Below, in pieces: positions 1 through 9,778 of a stretch of DNA of 64,000 nucleotides. The DNA lies in contig QVQC01000001.1 of NCBI GenBank assembly GCA_003428585.1, positions 24,322-88,321 of the forward strand, in the 5' to 3' direction. A program made the position numbers and the translations under genes. How positions within the stretch are numbered: position 1 is the first letter of the stretch; every line of letters begins with the position of its first letter. The notes under the pieces were generated by a model. The model was given only the letters and a program-made list of their open reading frames with translations. It did not search any database and was not told where the DNA came from. This DNA comes from Nioella halotolerans. GTDB lineage: Bacteria > Pseudomonadota > Alphaproteobacteria > Rhodobacterales > Rhodobacteraceae.

Positions 1-105
1 CAATGGAAGGAAATGATCGCCGATCCCAAGAACAAGATCGGCCGTCCGCGCCAGCTTTATACCGGGGCGACCTACCGCGATTACGTGGATATCGAGAACC
101 GCTGA
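1..105 (+). CDS. C-terminal end of an unrecognised protein (partial)
   Basis: The window opens inside a reading frame that runs from base 1 to a TGA at 103-105. It gives 34 residues (starting QWKEMIADP, ending YVDIENR). The composition is basic and polar and it stays open to the edge. A strong rho-independent terminator follows within 25 bases, which supports a real gene end here. I do not recognise the family from this tail, so no function is assigned. Confidence 0.6.
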   Translation, partial: QWKEMIADPKNKIGRPRQLYTGATYRDYVDIENR

Positions 106-125
106 CCGCGCCGGTCCCCCAACGA

Positions 126-152
126 GGCCGCCCCGTCCCGGGCGGCCTTTTT
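126..152 (+). terminator. Rho-independent terminator
   Basis: An 8-bp GC-rich stem (GGCCGCCC at 126-133 with GGGCGGCC at 140-147) has a short CGTCCC loop and is followed directly by five T. It lies just after the stop codon of the partial gene and is oriented to end its transcript. The rest of 153-374 shows no gene that I can support. Confidence 0.85.
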
Positions 153-374
153 CATTGGTCGGCCGCTTTCGACGGCATCCAAGACAACGCGCGACGGGCC
201 TGCTTTTTTGCGCCCGCGGGCAGCGCGAACACCCGGTGCGCAACCGCCAGGGTCTGGGCAGATCCGACCCCGCAACCGCCTTGCCCAAGGCCGTTTCCCC
301 TTGGGCGCGCCCGGCCCCTTTCATCTTGGTGAAAATACACCTGCCAATGACGTCCCGCCCTTGCCATCGGCGCC

Positions 375-1598
375 ATGCCCCGGCAGAGCACGCCCATGCA
401 AACCGAACGCGTCACCACCCTGATCCTCGGCGCCGGCGCAGCGGGCCTAATGTGCGCGGCCCATGCCGGGCCCGATACGCTTGTCGTCGATCACGCGAAG
501 GCCCCGGGCGAAAAGATCCGTATCTCGGGCGGCGGGCGCTGCAATTTCACCAACATGCACGCGGCGCCGGAAAATTTCCTGTCCCGGAACCCCCATTTCG
601 CCAAATCCGCGCTCAGCCGCTACACGCAATGGGATTTTCTCGACCTCGTTCAGCGCCACGGCATTGCGTGGCATGAAAAGACGCTCGGGCAACTGTTTTG
701 TGACGGGTCCGCCAAGGAAATCATCGCCATGCTGCTGGAAGAGATGCAGCCCGCCGACCTGTGGCTTCGCACCGAGATCGGCGAGATCACGCATGACGGA
801 AGCCGCTTTCACGTCGCCCTCACGCGCGAGGGCGCCCCCGTGACCGTCACCGCCCGAAATCTCGTCGTCGCCACCGGTGGCAAGTCCATCCCGAAGATGG
901 GCGCCACCGGCCTCGGCTACCGCATCGCGCAGCAATTCGGCCACCACGTGACCGAAACTCGCCCCGCCCTTGTTCCGCTCACCTTCGACGAGGCCCGCAA
1001 GACCGCCTTTCGCCCGCTTGCCGGCACCTCCGTGCCCGTGTGCGTCACCTGCAATGGCACGGCCTTCGAAGAGGCAATGCTCTTTACCCATCGCGGCCTT
1101 TCTGGGCCGGCGGTGCTGCAGATCTCCTCCTACTGGCACGAGGGCGAGACGCTTTCGGTGCGCCTGCTGCCCGAGACCGAAAGCTACGACACGCTGCGCG
1201 CCCGGCGCGGGGCGGAGGGGGCCAAGGCGTTGACCACCGTTCTCGCCGATCACCTGCCGCGCGCGCTTGTCCAGCACCTGGCGCAGGACTGGGGCCTTTC
1301 CGGCAACCTTGGCGACCAGTCGGACAAGGCGCTGCGGGCGCTCTCGGCGCGTCTGGCCGACTGGCCGCTGACCCCGACTTCCAGCGAGGGCTACCGCACC
1401 GCCGAGGTCACGCTTGGCGGCGTCACGACCGATGGGATCTCGTCGAAAACGATGGAATCGCGCCTGTGCCCCGGGCTTTTCCTGATTGGCGAGGCGGTGG
1501 ACGTGACCGGCTGGCTGGGCGGATACAATTTCCAATGGGCCTGGTCCTCGGGTCATGCGGCAGGCACCGCGATTCGAGAACGCCCGGCCAACGGCTAG
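375..1598 (+). CDS. NAD(P)/FAD-dependent oxidoreductase, HI0933/BaiN-type flavoprotein
   Basis: This is a predicted cytosolic flavoprotein of the HI0933/BaiN (TIGR00275-like) family; the physiological substrate of such proteins is usually unknown. The N-terminus carries a dinucleotide-binding GAGAAGL motif (about residues 19-25), followed by the family signature GGGRCNFTN (about 52-60). A second FAD contact region (VVATGGKSIPKMG) lies near residue 170. The C-terminus has the diagnostic GWLGGYNFQWAWSSG. The length of 407 residues fits the family. The start could be the ATG at 375 or the internal ATG at 396, which is closer to the first beta strand. It stands alone and is not obviously part of an operon. 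Confidence 0.85.
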   Translation: MPRQSTPMQTERVTTLILGAGAAGLMCAAHAGPDTLVVDHAKAPGEKIRISGGGRCNFTNMHAAPENFLSRNPHFAKSALSRYTQWDFLDLVQRHGIAWHEKTLGQLFCDGSAKEIIAMLLEEMQPADLWLRTEIGEITHDGSRFHVALTREGAPVTVTARNLVVATGGKSIPKMGATGLGYRIAQQFGHHVTETRPALVPLTFDEARKTAFRPLAGTSVPVCVTCNGTAFEEAMLFTHRGLSGPAVLQISSYWHEGETLSVRLLPETESYDTLRARRGAEGAKALTTVLADHLPRALVQHLAQDWGLSGNLGDQSDKALRALSARLADWPLTPTSSEGYRTAEVTLGGVTTDGISSKTMESRLCPGLFLIGEAVDVTGWLGGYNFQWAWSSGHAAGTAIRERPANG

Positions 1599-1806
1599 GG
1601 GCCATGACCGGGCGTTAGGGGGCAATTCGCGTCCCAAAGGGCGCAAGGATATCCGGGGGGCGGCGCAAGGGACAGGATGCAAGACAGCGCGGGGCCGGTG
1701 ACGGGAACAAGCTCCGGATCAGGGGGATCCCCGACCGCCGCACGACCGCCCCCCGGACGGGCCGGCCCGACCAACAAGACTGGGGATGGCCGGGCCGGAT
1801 CGGGGC

Positions 1807-2367
1807 TCAGGCGCCGGGCAGAAGCACGGTGTCGACGACATGGATCACGCCGTTCGACTGGACCACGTCGGCGATGGTCACGGTGGCGGTGCGGTTCTGC
1901 TCGTCGGTGATGGTGATCATCCCGTTCTGCATCCGCGCGGTGAAGGTGCAGCCGCCAACGGTCTCGACCGGGTGCGCGCCGCCGTCATCGGCGATCATGC
2001 CGGCGATGGCGTCGGACATCGCGTTGGCCGCGACCACGTGGCAGGTGAGGATCTCGGTCAGGCGGTCCCGGTTGGCCGGCTCGAGCAACGCCTCGACCGA
2101 GCCGTCGGGCAGCGCGTCGAAAGCGGCATTGGTGGGCGCGAAGACGGTGAAGGGGCCTTCGCTGGCCAGCGTGTCCACCAAGTCGGCGGTCTGCACAGCC
2201 GCGACCAGCGTGGTGTGATCGGCGGAATTCACCGCGTTCTCGACGATGGTGCGGTCAGCGAACATCGGCGCGCCGCCCACCATCGGGTTATCCGCGGATT
2301 GGGCAACAGCGGCGCCCGCGGTGAGGCCAAGGGCAACGAGGCTGGCGCTCAAGGATTTGGTAAACAT
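1807..2367 (-). CDS. Secreted fasciclin (FAS1) domain protein
   Basis: This is an exported 186-residue protein made of a signal peptide ([19 protein letters not shown]... cleaved near AVAQ) and one FAS1 domain. The H1/H2 hallmarks are visible: [15 protein letters not shown] near the middle and [12 protein letters not shown] at the C-terminus. FAS1 domains mediate adhesion or bind small ligands. I chose the ATG at 2367 over one nine codons upstream because AGGAGAG sits 6 bases before it and the signal peptide then begins properly. It lies 134 bases downstream of the anti-sigma gene in the same orientation. In Mycobacterium the SigK/RskA pair controls the FAS1 proteins MPT70 and MPT83, so the same regulatory relation is likely here (inference). 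Confidence 0.9.
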   Translation of the reverse strand: MFTKSLSASLVALGLTAGAAVAQSADNPMVGGAPMFADRTIVENAVNSADHTTLVAAVQTADLVDTLASEGPFTVFAPTNAAFDALPDGSVEALLEPANRDRLTEILTCHVVAANAMSDAIAGMIADDGGAHPVETVGGCTFTARMQNGMITITDEQNRTATVTIADVVQSNGVIHVVDTVLLPGA

Positions 2368-2501
2368 GTGTCTCTCCTCTGTGTTTCGTGACACGCCCGT
2401 TCCGGACGCTCACCAGAAGGAACGAGAGACAACCGGCAGGAGTTTCAGAGGGCAGGCGATTATTTCCAGAAAATCCAGCAAGGCATTGATTTTCAAGGAA
2501 A

Positions 2502-3188
2502 TCAAACCTCGGAAACGGTCCCGGTCGCCAGCACGTCACCAGTTGGCGCACCGGTGGGGGAACCTGTCGGCGGTTCATCCGACACCGCCAGCACCGCCCC
2601 CGCGAAAAGCGGACGAAGATCGGCGGGCACAACGATCTCGGTCTCGGCATCGGTGGACAGCAGGCCCAGCGAGACCGGCGCCGCCTCGCCCGCGATCAGC
2701 CACAATTCCTGCGCGCGCCCCTCGGCCACATCGCCGGCTTCGCGCAGGACGGCCAGCCGACCGGTTTCCATGTCGAGGGCGGCAGCAAGCACCAGCGTCT
2801 CGTCCTCTGCGGCGATGCGGGCGGCGAAATCGGGCTCCGCGCCGCGATCCGGCACGCCGGTATAGACCAGCACCGCAATGGCGGCGAGCGCGGCCACCGC
2901 CAGCCCGGCCAGCCAGCGCCACAGCCCGGCGCCCCGCCGCTCCGGTTCCTCCCGGAAGAGCCGGCCCATCAGCTGCGCCTCGACCCCCGAGGGCGCCGCG
3001 ACCGGCTCGACCTCTGCTTCGGCCATGGCGGCAAAGCGCCGTTCCCAGCCCAAGACCTCTGCGCGCAGGGCCGGCTCGGCCTCCAGCCGGTCGCGGAAGG
3101 CGCGGGCTTCCGCCTCGGGCAGCAGGCCAAGGACGTATTCCGCCGCAAGGCCGCTGTCGTCGGGCGATATGTCGGGCCGGTCGCTCAT
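2502..3188 (-). CDS. rskA: Anti-sigma-K factor RskA-like membrane protein
   Basis: This predicted single-pass anti-sigma factor should hold the neighbouring ECF sigma factor inactive at the membrane. The N-terminal cytosolic part (about residues 1-85) begins [22 protein letters not shown], the typical opening of RskA/ChrR-type anti-sigma domains. A transmembrane helix ([18 protein letters not shown]) follows near residues 90-107. The periplasmic RskA domain comes next, with the characteristic [19 protein letters not shown] stretch. The start at 3188 overlaps the sigma-factor stop as ATGA, which fixes the start and implies translational coupling. Family assignment is firm; the inducing signal is unknown. 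Confidence 0.9.
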   Translation of the reverse strand: MSDRPDISPDDSGLAAEYVLGLLPEAEARAFRDRLEAEPALRAEVLGWERRFAAMAEAEVEPVAAPSGVEAQLMGRLFREEPERRGAGLWRWLAGLAVAALAAIAVLVYTGVPDRGAEPDFAARIAAEDETLVLAAALDMETGRLAVLREAGDVAEGRAQELWLIAGEAAPVSLGLLSTDAETEIVVPADLRPLFAGAVLAVSDEPPTGSPTGAPTGDVLATGTVSEV

Positions 3189-3727
3189 CGGCTCAGGCAA
3201 TCCTTCAGGCTCATCAGGCTGCGGCGCAGCCATGTTCGCATCGTGTTCAGCGGCACCTCGAACCGGGCCGCGAGGTCGGCATAACTTGCGCCTTCGAAAT
3301 AGGCGCCCCGCACCGCCGCGGCGCGGGTCTCCTCCAGTTCCTCAAGGCAGGCCCCGATCCGGGCCGCCTCTCCGGCCGCGATGGCGCGCGCCTCCGGCCC
3401 CGGCGCGGGGTCGGCCACGGGCATGTCCGGTTCCAGCGGATCGGTTCCGGATTTGCGGGTGCGCAGCCGGTCGATGGCGTGGTTGCGCGCGACGGTGATC
3501 AGCCATGTCATCGGGCTGTGCCCGGTGACCGAATAGCGATCCGCGCGGTGCCAGACCTTGACATAAACCTCCTGCAGCGCGTCTTCGGCTTCGGCCCGGT
3601 CATTCAAGACACGCAGGCAGATGCCAAAGAGTTTCGCCGATGTCGCGGAAAACAGCGCGCGAAAGGCCTCGCGATCCCGCAGGGCGACCTGAGCGATCAA
3701 TTGTTCAAGGTCTGCCTGCGCCGCCAT
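3185..3727 (-). CDS. sigK: ECF RNA polymerase sigma factor, SigK-like
   Basis: This is a 180-residue extracytoplasmic-function sigma factor. Region 2 is visible as [27 protein letters not shown] (about residues 40-66) with the -10 recognition helix [19 protein letters not shown] after it. Region 4 is visible as [33 protein letters not shown] near the C-terminus. Pairing with an RskA-type anti-sigma factor and a FAS1 protein matches the SigK (ECF19-like) group. It is divergent from cobS across a 141-base gap that must hold both promoters. Expected role: activates its own operon and the fasciclin gene on release from RskA. Confidence 0.9.
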   Translation of the reverse strand: MAAQADLEQLIAQVALRDREAFRALFSATSAKLFGICLRVLNDRAEAEDALQEVYVKVWHRADRYSVTGHSPMTWLITVARNHAIDRLRTRKSGTDPLEPDMPVADPAPGPEARAIAAGEAARIGACLEELEETRAAAVRGAYFEGASYADLAARFEVPLNTMRTWLRRSLMSLKDCLSR

Positions 3728-3868
3728 CCCCTCAATTTAGGCGCTGTAATCCTCGTGGCAACCGAAATTTCACCGGCACCGTTGAAAGCCTCCGCGCCCC
3801 TTGCAGCCCTTCGGATTATCGTGCAACACGATGCCGCGCAGCCGAAGACAGACGAAAAGGCAGACATC

Positions 3869-4840
3869 ATGGATCCCATCGCCAAACCGACCGAGGAAGT
3901 TTCTGTCCGCGAGGTCTTCGGCATCGACAGCGACATGAAGGTGAAGGCCTTCGCCGAGCCCGGCGACCGCGTGCCGGAGATCGACACCACATACAAGTTC
4001 GACCCCGACACCACGCTGGCGATCCTTGCCGGGTTTGCCCATAACCGCCGGGTGATGATCCAAGGCTATCACGGCACCGGCAAGTCGACCCATATCGAAC
4101 AGGTCGCGGCCCGGCTGAACTGGCCCGCCGTGCGCGTAAACCTTGACAGCCACATTTCGCGGATCGACCTGATCGGCAAGGATGCGATCAAGCTGCGCGA
4201 CGGCAAGCAGGTGACGGAGTTCCACGAAGGCATCCTGCCCTGGGCGCTGCGCAACCCCGTGGCCATCGTCTTCGACGAATACGATGCCGGCCGCGCCGAC
4301 GTGATGTTCGTGATCCAGCGGGTGCTGGAACATGACGGCAAGCTGACCCTTCTGGACCAGAACGAGATCATCACGCCGCACCCGTGTTTCCGGCTCTTCG
4401 CCACCGCGAACACGGTCGGGCTTGGCGACACAACCGGGCTGTACCACGGCACTCAGCAGATCAACCAGGCGCAGATGGACCGCTGGAGCCTTGTCGCCAC
4501 GCTGAACTATCTCAGCCACGACGCCGAGACCGCCATCGTGCTGTCCAAGAACCCGCATTACAACACCGCGGCCGGACGCCAGACCGTCAGCCAGATGGTG
4601 ACGGTCGCGGATCTGACCCGCACCGCCTTCATGAACGGCGAGCTTTCGACGGTGATGAGCCCCCGGACGGTGATCAACTGGGCCCAGAACGCGGAAATCT
4701 TCCGCTCCGTCGGCTATGCCTTCCGGCTGTCCTTCCTCAACAAGTGCGACGAACTGGAACGCCAGACAGTGGCCGAGATCTACCAGCGCTGTTTCGACGA
4801 GGAACTGCCCGAAAGCGCGGCGAGTATGAGCCTGGGATAA
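3869..4840 (+). CDS. cobS: Cobaltochelatase subunit CobS (AAA+ ATPase)
   Basis: CobS is the AAA+ ATPase that, with CobT and CobN, inserts cobalt into hydrogenobyrinate a,c-diamide in aerobic cobalamin synthesis. The 323-residue protein has a Walker [10 protein letters not shown] (about residues 66-74), Walker B IVFDEYD (about 133-139), sensor-like FRLFATANT and an arginine-rich C-terminal lid. The start at 3869 gives the normal CobS N-terminus ([20 protein letters not shown]) and has an AAAGG ribosome site; the frame stays open far upstream, but that part is the shadow of sigK and rskA. cobT follows 634 bases later with a small secreted protein gene between. Confidence 0.96.
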   Translation: MDPIAKPTEEVSVREVFGIDSDMKVKAFAEPGDRVPEIDTTYKFDPDTTLAILAGFAHNRRVMIQGYHGTGKSTHIEQVAARLNWPAVRVNLDSHISRIDLIGKDAIKLRDGKQVTEFHEGILPWALRNPVAIVFDEYDAGRADVMFVIQRVLEHDGKLTLLDQNEIITPHPCFRLFATANTVGLGDTTGLYHGTQQINQAQMDRWSLVATLNYLSHDAETAIVLSKNPHYNTAAGRQTVSQMVTVADLTRTAFMNGELSTVMSPRTVINWAQNAEIFRSVGYAFRLSFLNKCDELERQTVAEIYQRCFDEELPESAASMSLG

Positions 4841-4951
4841 CGATCGCCTCAACTGGGCGCACAGGGCCGTGAGACGGCCGCCCGGCGGCTTGGCCGGGGC
4901 GGCATCCCGCTGTTACCTTGCGACAGACATGTTGATGAAAGGTCCGCCACC

Positions 4952-5398
4952 ATGCGCCTCAAGACCCGATCCGCCCTCGCCCTTGTCGTTGCGACCCTCG
5001 TCGTTTCGCCCGCTGTCGGGCAAACATCGGGCGACATGCGCCCGCTGCGCGAGGTGATCGGCGACGGTGATCAGCCCGCCTCCTATATCGGCACACGCTG
5101 CGCAGCCTTCTTCGTCGCCACGTCCGAGGCGATGGGCGACCTTATCGACGCGGAGATGGCACAGGAGGCGCAGGGAATCGCGCGGGCGTTCCTGGGCAGC
5201 GCCATCGGCTCGATGCAGGCCCGCGGCATGTCGCAAGAGGATGCTGACGCCGCCGCAAGAGAGGAAGCCGGGGACCTGACCGCCGCCTACGAAGCCCGCT
5301 TCGCCGCCAACCGCGCCGCCGGCGACCCGGCCTTTTCCGCCGATCCGGTCTTCATCGCCGACAATGCCGATTGTCTCGCAGCCTTGAACGGGGAGTGA
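4952..5398 (+). CDS. Small exported protein of unknown function
   Basis: The protein has 148 residues with a clear Sec signal peptide (MRLKTRSALALVVATLVVSPAVGQ). The mature part is alanine-rich and mostly helical, with two Cys (TRCAAFF near residue 50 and NADCLAAL near the C-terminus) that could pair in the periplasm. I do not recognise a domain. It sits between cobS and cobT in the same direction with short gaps (111 and 76 bases), so it is probably cotranscribed, but nothing in it suggests a role in cobalamin synthesis. Confidence 0.75.
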   Translation: MRLKTRSALALVVATLVVSPAVGQTSGDMRPLREVIGDGDQPASYIGTRCAAFFVATSEAMGDLIDAEMAQEAQGIARAFLGSAIGSMQARGMSQEDADAAAREEAGDLTAAYEARFAANRAAGDPAFSADPVFIADNADCLAALNGE

Positions 5399-5474
5399 CC
5401 GCAGCCGGGACGCGGCGTGCCGGGGCGCAATTCGCCCCTTTTCGCGGCCCTGACGCAGGTGCATATAAGGGCCC

Positions 5475-7349
5475 ATGAAAAAGCCAACGGACAACCCCGC
5501 CGATCCCTTCAAGAAGGCGCTGGCCGAGACCACGCGCGTGATGGCCGATGATCCCGACCTCGGGATCAGCTATTCGGTCGACCCCCCGGGCATGACGGCC
5601 GATTCCGTCCGCCTGCCGCAGATCAGCCGCCGCATGACCCGCGAGGAGGTTCTTCTGGCGCGTGGCACCGCCGATGCCTATGCGCTGAAACACAAGTATC
5701 ACGATGCAGGCACTGCCTCGCGCTACGCGCCGCAGGGGCAGATGGCGCGCGACCTGATGGAGGCGATGGAAACCGCCCGCTGCGAGGCGATGGGCGCACG
5801 CGACATGCCCGGCACCGCCGGCAATATCGACGCGCGCATCGGCGCCGATGCGCGCCGCAAGGGCTATGGCGAGATTCGCGAGGCCGCGGATGCGCCGCTG
5901 GCCACCGCGGCGGGCTATTTCATCCGCCACCTCGCCACGGGGCGCGACCTGCCGCCCGAGGCCGCCAACGTCATGGACCTGTGGCGCGGCTTCATCGAGG
6001 AACGCTGCGGCGACTCGCTGGGCGATCTCGAAACGGTGCTGCCCGACCAGACCGCCTTTGCCAAGCTCACGCGCCGGGTGATCGAGGATCTGGGCTACGG
6101 CGACCAGCTGGGCGATGACCCCGACGAGATCCAGGAAGAGCAGGACGACGAGACCGAGACCGAGGAGGACGATACCCCCGACTCCACCGGCGAGGCCGAG
6201 GAAGACCAGGACGACCAGGCCGACGCCACGCCGGAACAAAGCCAGGAAGAGCAGCAGGATGCCAGCCAAGCCTCGGTCGAGATGGACGACCAGGGCGACA
6301 TGGAGGAAGCCGAGGAGACCGAGTTGCCCGAGGGCGAGGCCCCGCTGGAGCCCCCCGCGCCGCCGCCGCATTCCGAGGCCGACCCCGATTACACCGTCTA
6401 TTCCACCGAGCAGGACGAGGAAATCGCCGCCGACGAACTGGCAGAACCGCAGGAACTGGAACGGCTGCGCGCCTATCTCGACCAGCAACTGGAACCGCTC
6501 AAGGGGGCGGTCAGCCGGCTGGCCAACAAGTTGCAACGCCGCTTGCAGGCACAACAGAACCGCTCTTGGGAATTCGACCGCGAGGAAGGCATCCTCGATG
6601 CCGGACGGCTGGCGCGCGTGGTGGCCAACCCGACGACGCCGCTGTCGTTCAAGGTGGAGAAGGACACCGAGTTCCGCGACACCGTGGTGACACTTCTTCT
6701 GGATAATTCCGGCTCCATGCGCGGGCGCCCGATCTCGATCGCGGCGATCTGCGCCGATGTGCTGGCGCGCACGCTGGAACGCTGCGACGTGAAGGTGGAG
6801 GTTCTGGGCTTCACCACCCGCGCGTGGAAGGGCGGCCGCGCGCGCGAGGAGTGGCTGGCCGCGGGCCGCCCGCAGCAGCCCGGCCGCCTGAACGACCTGC
6901 GCCACATCATCTACAAGCCCGCCGACGCGCCAATGCGGCGCACCCGCGACAACCTTGGCCTGATGATGAAGGAAGGGCTTTTGAAGGAGAACATCGACGG
7001 CGAGGCGCTGGAATGGGCGCATCGGCGGATGCTGATGCGGCCCGAGCACCGCAAGATCCTGATGGTGATTTCCGACGGCGCGCCGGTCGACGATTCCACC
7101 CTGTCGGTGAACCCGTCGAACTACCTTGAAAAGCACCTGCGCGACGTCATCGCCATGGTCGAGCGGCGCCGCGCGGTGGAACTTCTGGCCATCGGTATCG
7201 GCCATGACGTGACGCGCTATTACGACCGGGCCGTCACCATCACCGATGCCGAGCAACTGGCCGGCGCGATGACAGAACAGCTCGCCTCGCTCTTCGATAG
7301 CGACCCACGGGCGCGGGCGCGGTTCCTCGGGCTGAAAAAAGCGGTGTGA
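5475..7349 (+). CDS. cobT: Cobaltochelatase subunit CobT
   Basis: CobT is the VWA-domain partner of CobS in the aerobic cobalt chelatase. The 624-residue protein has the usual three parts: an N-terminal helical region (about 1-205), a highly acidic Asp/Glu-rich linker (about 210-300, many DDE/EED runs), and a C-terminal von Willebrand A domain. The MIDAS motif [10 protein letters not shown] is near residue 410, and further metal-site residues lie in [13 protein letters not shown]. Length and order match the family. Confidence 0.96.
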   Translation: MKKPTDNPADPFKKALAETTRVMADDPDLGISYSVDPPGMTADSVRLPQISRRMTREEVLLARGTADAYALKHKYHDAGTASRYAPQGQMARDLMEAMETARCEAMGARDMPGTAGNIDARIGADARRKGYGEIREAADAPLATAAGYFIRHLATGRDLPPEAANVMDLWRGFIEERCGDSLGDLETVLPDQTAFAKLTRRVIEDLGYGDQLGDDPDEIQEEQDDETETEEDDTPDSTGEAEEDQDDQADATPEQSQEEQQDASQASVEMDDQGDMEEAEETELPEGEAPLEPPAPPPHSEADPDYTVYSTEQDEEIAADELAEPQELERLRAYLDQQLEPLKGAVSRLANKLQRRLQAQQNRSWEFDREEGILDAGRLARVVANPTTPLSFKVEKDTEFRDTVVTLLLDNSGSMRGRPISIAAICADVLARTLERCDVKVEVLGFTTRAWKGGRAREEWLAAGRPQQPGRLNDLRHIIYKPADAPMRRTRDNLGLMMKEGLLKENIDGEALEWAHRRMLMRPEHRKILMVISDGAPVDDSTLSVNPSNYLEKHLRDVIAMVERRRAVELLAIGIGHDVTRYYDRAVTITDAEQLAGAMTEQLASLFDSDPRARARFLGLKKAV

Positions 7350-7544
7350 GATCGATCCGCATCCGCCAGTGGCCGCCCCCGGAGCGCGGGGCGTCGTCCA
7401 TCGGGCGTGACCCAATGACGCCACGATGAACGACCCTCGCGCTCCCCGTGGTATTTCGCCAAGGAAGAAGGGGAATTCTCTTCAAATTGCAGCGGCTCGC
7501 CGGGGCGATGGACAAATGCCGCGTCCCGGTGCAGGCTCCGCTCC

Positions 7545-9362
7545 ATGACAGAGACCAGCCCCACCCGTTTCCAGACGTTTACCGCCGCGACCCGTCCCGA
7601 ACAGGGGCCGCCGCGGCTGTCTGCCCTGCGCGCGGGGCTTGCGCGGGCCGGGCTGGACGGGGTCTTGGTGCCACGCGCTGACATGCATCAAGGCGAATAC
7701 GTCGCCGCCTGCGATGAGCGGCTGGCTTGGCTGACGGGGTTCACCGGATCGGCGGGGTTCGCGGCGGTGCTGGCAGAGGTCGCCGGGATTTTCGTCGACG
7801 GGCGTTACCGGGTGCAGGTCCGCGAGCAGGTGGAAACCGACGCCTTCACGCCCGTGGACTGGCCAGAGACCGCGCTGGAGGACTGGCTGAAGGATCACCT
7901 TCCAGAGGGAGGCGCCGTCGGCTTTGATCCGTGGCTGCACACGAGCCGCGAAATCGACCGGCTGGAAGCGGCGCTGACAGCCGCCGGGATCACGCTGCAC
8001 CCGGTCGAGAACCCGGTCGACGCGATCTGGCCCGACCAGCCCGGCCGGCCCGCCGCGCCCGCCGTGGCCTTCCCCGCCGCAATCGCCGGGAAGAAATCGG
8101 GTGAGAAACGGGCAGAGGTTGCGCGCGCCATTGCCGAGGCCGGACAGGCCGCCGCGGTGTTGACGCTGCCCGATTCCATCTGCTGGCTGCTCAATATCCG
8201 TGGCGGCGACCTGCCCCATCTGCCGGTGGTTCAGGCCTTCGCCATCATCGACGCGCAGGGGCATGTGACGCTCTTCTCCGACCCTGCCAAGTTTGACCCG
8301 CTTGGCCCGGATCCCGATATCACCGTGACCCATTGGACCGATTTCGAGGCCAACCTCGCCGCGCTTGCCGGCCCGGTCCGGGTTGATCCCGCCACTGCGC
8401 CGCACAGGATCCGGCTGGTGCTGGCGGAGGCGGGCGTCCAGATCGCCCCCGGCGAAGACCCCTGCATCCTGCCCAAGGCCTGCAAGACAGACGCCGAAAT
8501 CAAGGCCACGACCGCGGCGCATATCCGCGACGGCGTGGCCTTCGCCCGGTTCCTGCACTGGCTTGACGACTCGGCACCCAAGGGCGGCCTGACCGAGATC
8601 GACTGCGTGCGCCGGCTGGAGGATCTTCGCGCCGAGACGGGCGCGCTGCGCGATATCTCGTTTGACACGATCTCCGCCACCGGGGCGCATGCCGCCCTGC
8701 CCCACTACCGGGTGACGGAGGCCACGAACGCGCCGCTGCACCCCGGCCAGATCTACCTTGTCGATTCCGGGGGGCAATACGAGGACGGCACCACCGATAT
8801 CACCCGCACCATCGCCGTCGGTTCCCCGGGCGCGGAGGAACGTGGCGCCTTCACGCAGGTGCTGCGCGGCATGATCGCGGTGAGCCGCGCGCGCTTTCCC
8901 AAGGGTATCGCGGGGCGCGATCTGGACGGGGTCGCGCGCATGGCGCTGTGGCAGGCGGGGCGCGATTTCGACCATGGCACCGGGCATGGCGTCGGGGTTT
9001 ACCTTTCGGTCCACGAAGGGCCGCAACGGATCAGCCGCGCCTCCACCCTGCCGTTGGAACCGGGGATGATCCTGTCGAACGAGCCGGGCTATTACCGCGA
9101 AGGGGCTTTCGGCATCCGCATCGAGAACCTTGTCGTGGTGCGCCCGGCCCCGGCCCTGCCCGGTGGCGACGCCCGCGACATGCTGTGTTTCGATACGCTG
9201 ACATGGGCGCCGATCGACCGGCGTCTGATTGACGCAGAGGCGCTCAACAGGGACGAAATCGCCTGGATTGACGCCTATCATGCGCGAACCGCCGAAAAGC
9301 TTCGCCCATACCTGCCGCAAGAGACGGCAGACTGGCTGACACGGGCCACCGCCCCCCTGTGA
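7545..9362 (+). CDS. pepP: Aminopeptidase P family protein (Xaa-Pro aminopeptidase, M24B)
   Basis: This cytosolic dinuclear-metal peptidase is expected to remove N-terminal residues preceding proline. The 605-residue length and the double N-terminal creatinase-like domain match the long eukaryote-like AMPP family. Metal ligands in the C-terminal pita-bread fold are visible: Asp in LVDSGGQYEDG, Asp in TTDITRT, His in GTGHGVGVYLSVHEGP, Glu in SNEPGYY and Glu in IRIENLVVV. It starts with MTETSPTRFQTF, 195 bases after cobT, and appears to be a separate unit. The symbol is by family only. Confidence 0.92.
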   Translation: MTETSPTRFQTFTAATRPEQGPPRLSALRAGLARAGLDGVLVPRADMHQGEYVAACDERLAWLTGFTGSAGFAAVLAEVAGIFVDGRYRVQVREQVETDAFTPVDWPETALEDWLKDHLPEGGAVGFDPWLHTSREIDRLEAALTAAGITLHPVENPVDAIWPDQPGRPAAPAVAFPAAIAGKKSGEKRAEVARAIAEAGQAAAVLTLPDSICWLLNIRGGDLPHLPVVQAFAIIDAQGHVTLFSDPAKFDPLGPDPDITVTHWTDFEANLAALAGPVRVDPATAPHRIRLVLAEAGVQIAPGEDPCILPKACKTDAEIKATTAAHIRDGVAFARFLHWLDDSAPKGGLTEIDCVRRLEDLRAETGALRDISFDTISATGAHAALPHYRVTEATNAPLHPGQIYLVDSGGQYEDGTTDITRTIAVGSPGAEERGAFTQVLRGMIAVSRARFPKGIAGRDLDGVARMALWQAGRDFDHGTGHGVGVYLSVHEGPQRISRASTLPLEPGMILSNEPGYYREGAFGIRIENLVVVRPAPALPGGDARDMLCFDTLTWAPIDRRLIDAEALNRDEIAWIDAYHARTAEKLRPYLPQETADWLTRATAPL

Positions 9363-9432
9363 CATGATCCTGTTACAGGCCGGCGGCAGACCAATCGGCA
9401 AACCGACCACGAAATGATGAGGGAGAGGGACA

Positions 9433-9774
9433 ATGACCAGCCATATCAAGATCCGCAAGGCCGCGGGCACATGGGTCGTGCGCGCCGGCGGGGCCGTTCT
9501 GGGGGAATCGCGGAACGCGCTGGAACTGACCGAGGGGGATTATCCCCCCGTCATCTACTTCCCGCGCGAGGATATCGGGATGGCCTTCCTCGACGCGACC
9601 GACACGACCAGCCATTGCCCCTTCAAGGGCGACGCGCGCTACTATTCCATCGTGACCAAGTCGCAGGTGATCAAGAATGCCGGCTGGTCCTACGAGACCC
9701 CGACCGAGGACGTGGCCGAGATCGCCGGCTACCTGGCCTTCCATCCCGAAATGGTGGCGGTCGAGAAACTCTGA
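9433..9774 (+). CDS. DUF427 domain-containing protein
   Basis: This small (113 residues) soluble beta-rich protein has the DUF427 pattern: WVVRAGGAVLGESRNAL near the start, PPVIYFPREDIGMAFL in the middle and THCPFKGDARYYSI-like text (here SHCPFKGDARYYSI). The C-terminus has IAGYLAFHPEMV, also typical. Function of the family is not established. A purine-rich GAGGGAGAGG ribosome site precedes the ATG. It converges with the next gene, whose stop is only 5 bases away. Confidence 0.9.
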   Translation: MTSHIKIRKAAGTWVVRAGGAVLGESRNALELTEGDYPPVIYFPREDIGMAFLDATDTTSHCPFKGDARYYSIVTKSQVIKNAGWSYETPTEDVAEIAGYLAFHPEMVAVEKL

Positions 9775-9778
9775 TCCG

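Noticed and set aside
2246-3868. Long in-frame extension upstream of cobS
   Set aside because: It runs antisense to the fasciclin, rskA and sigK genes, is almost all Arg/Pro/Ala, and the true CobS N-terminus is at 3869.
5352-7424. 690-codon frame antisense to cobT
   Set aside because: A shadow of the GC-rich cobT codons; composition (His/Gly/Arg/Val-rich) is not protein-like.
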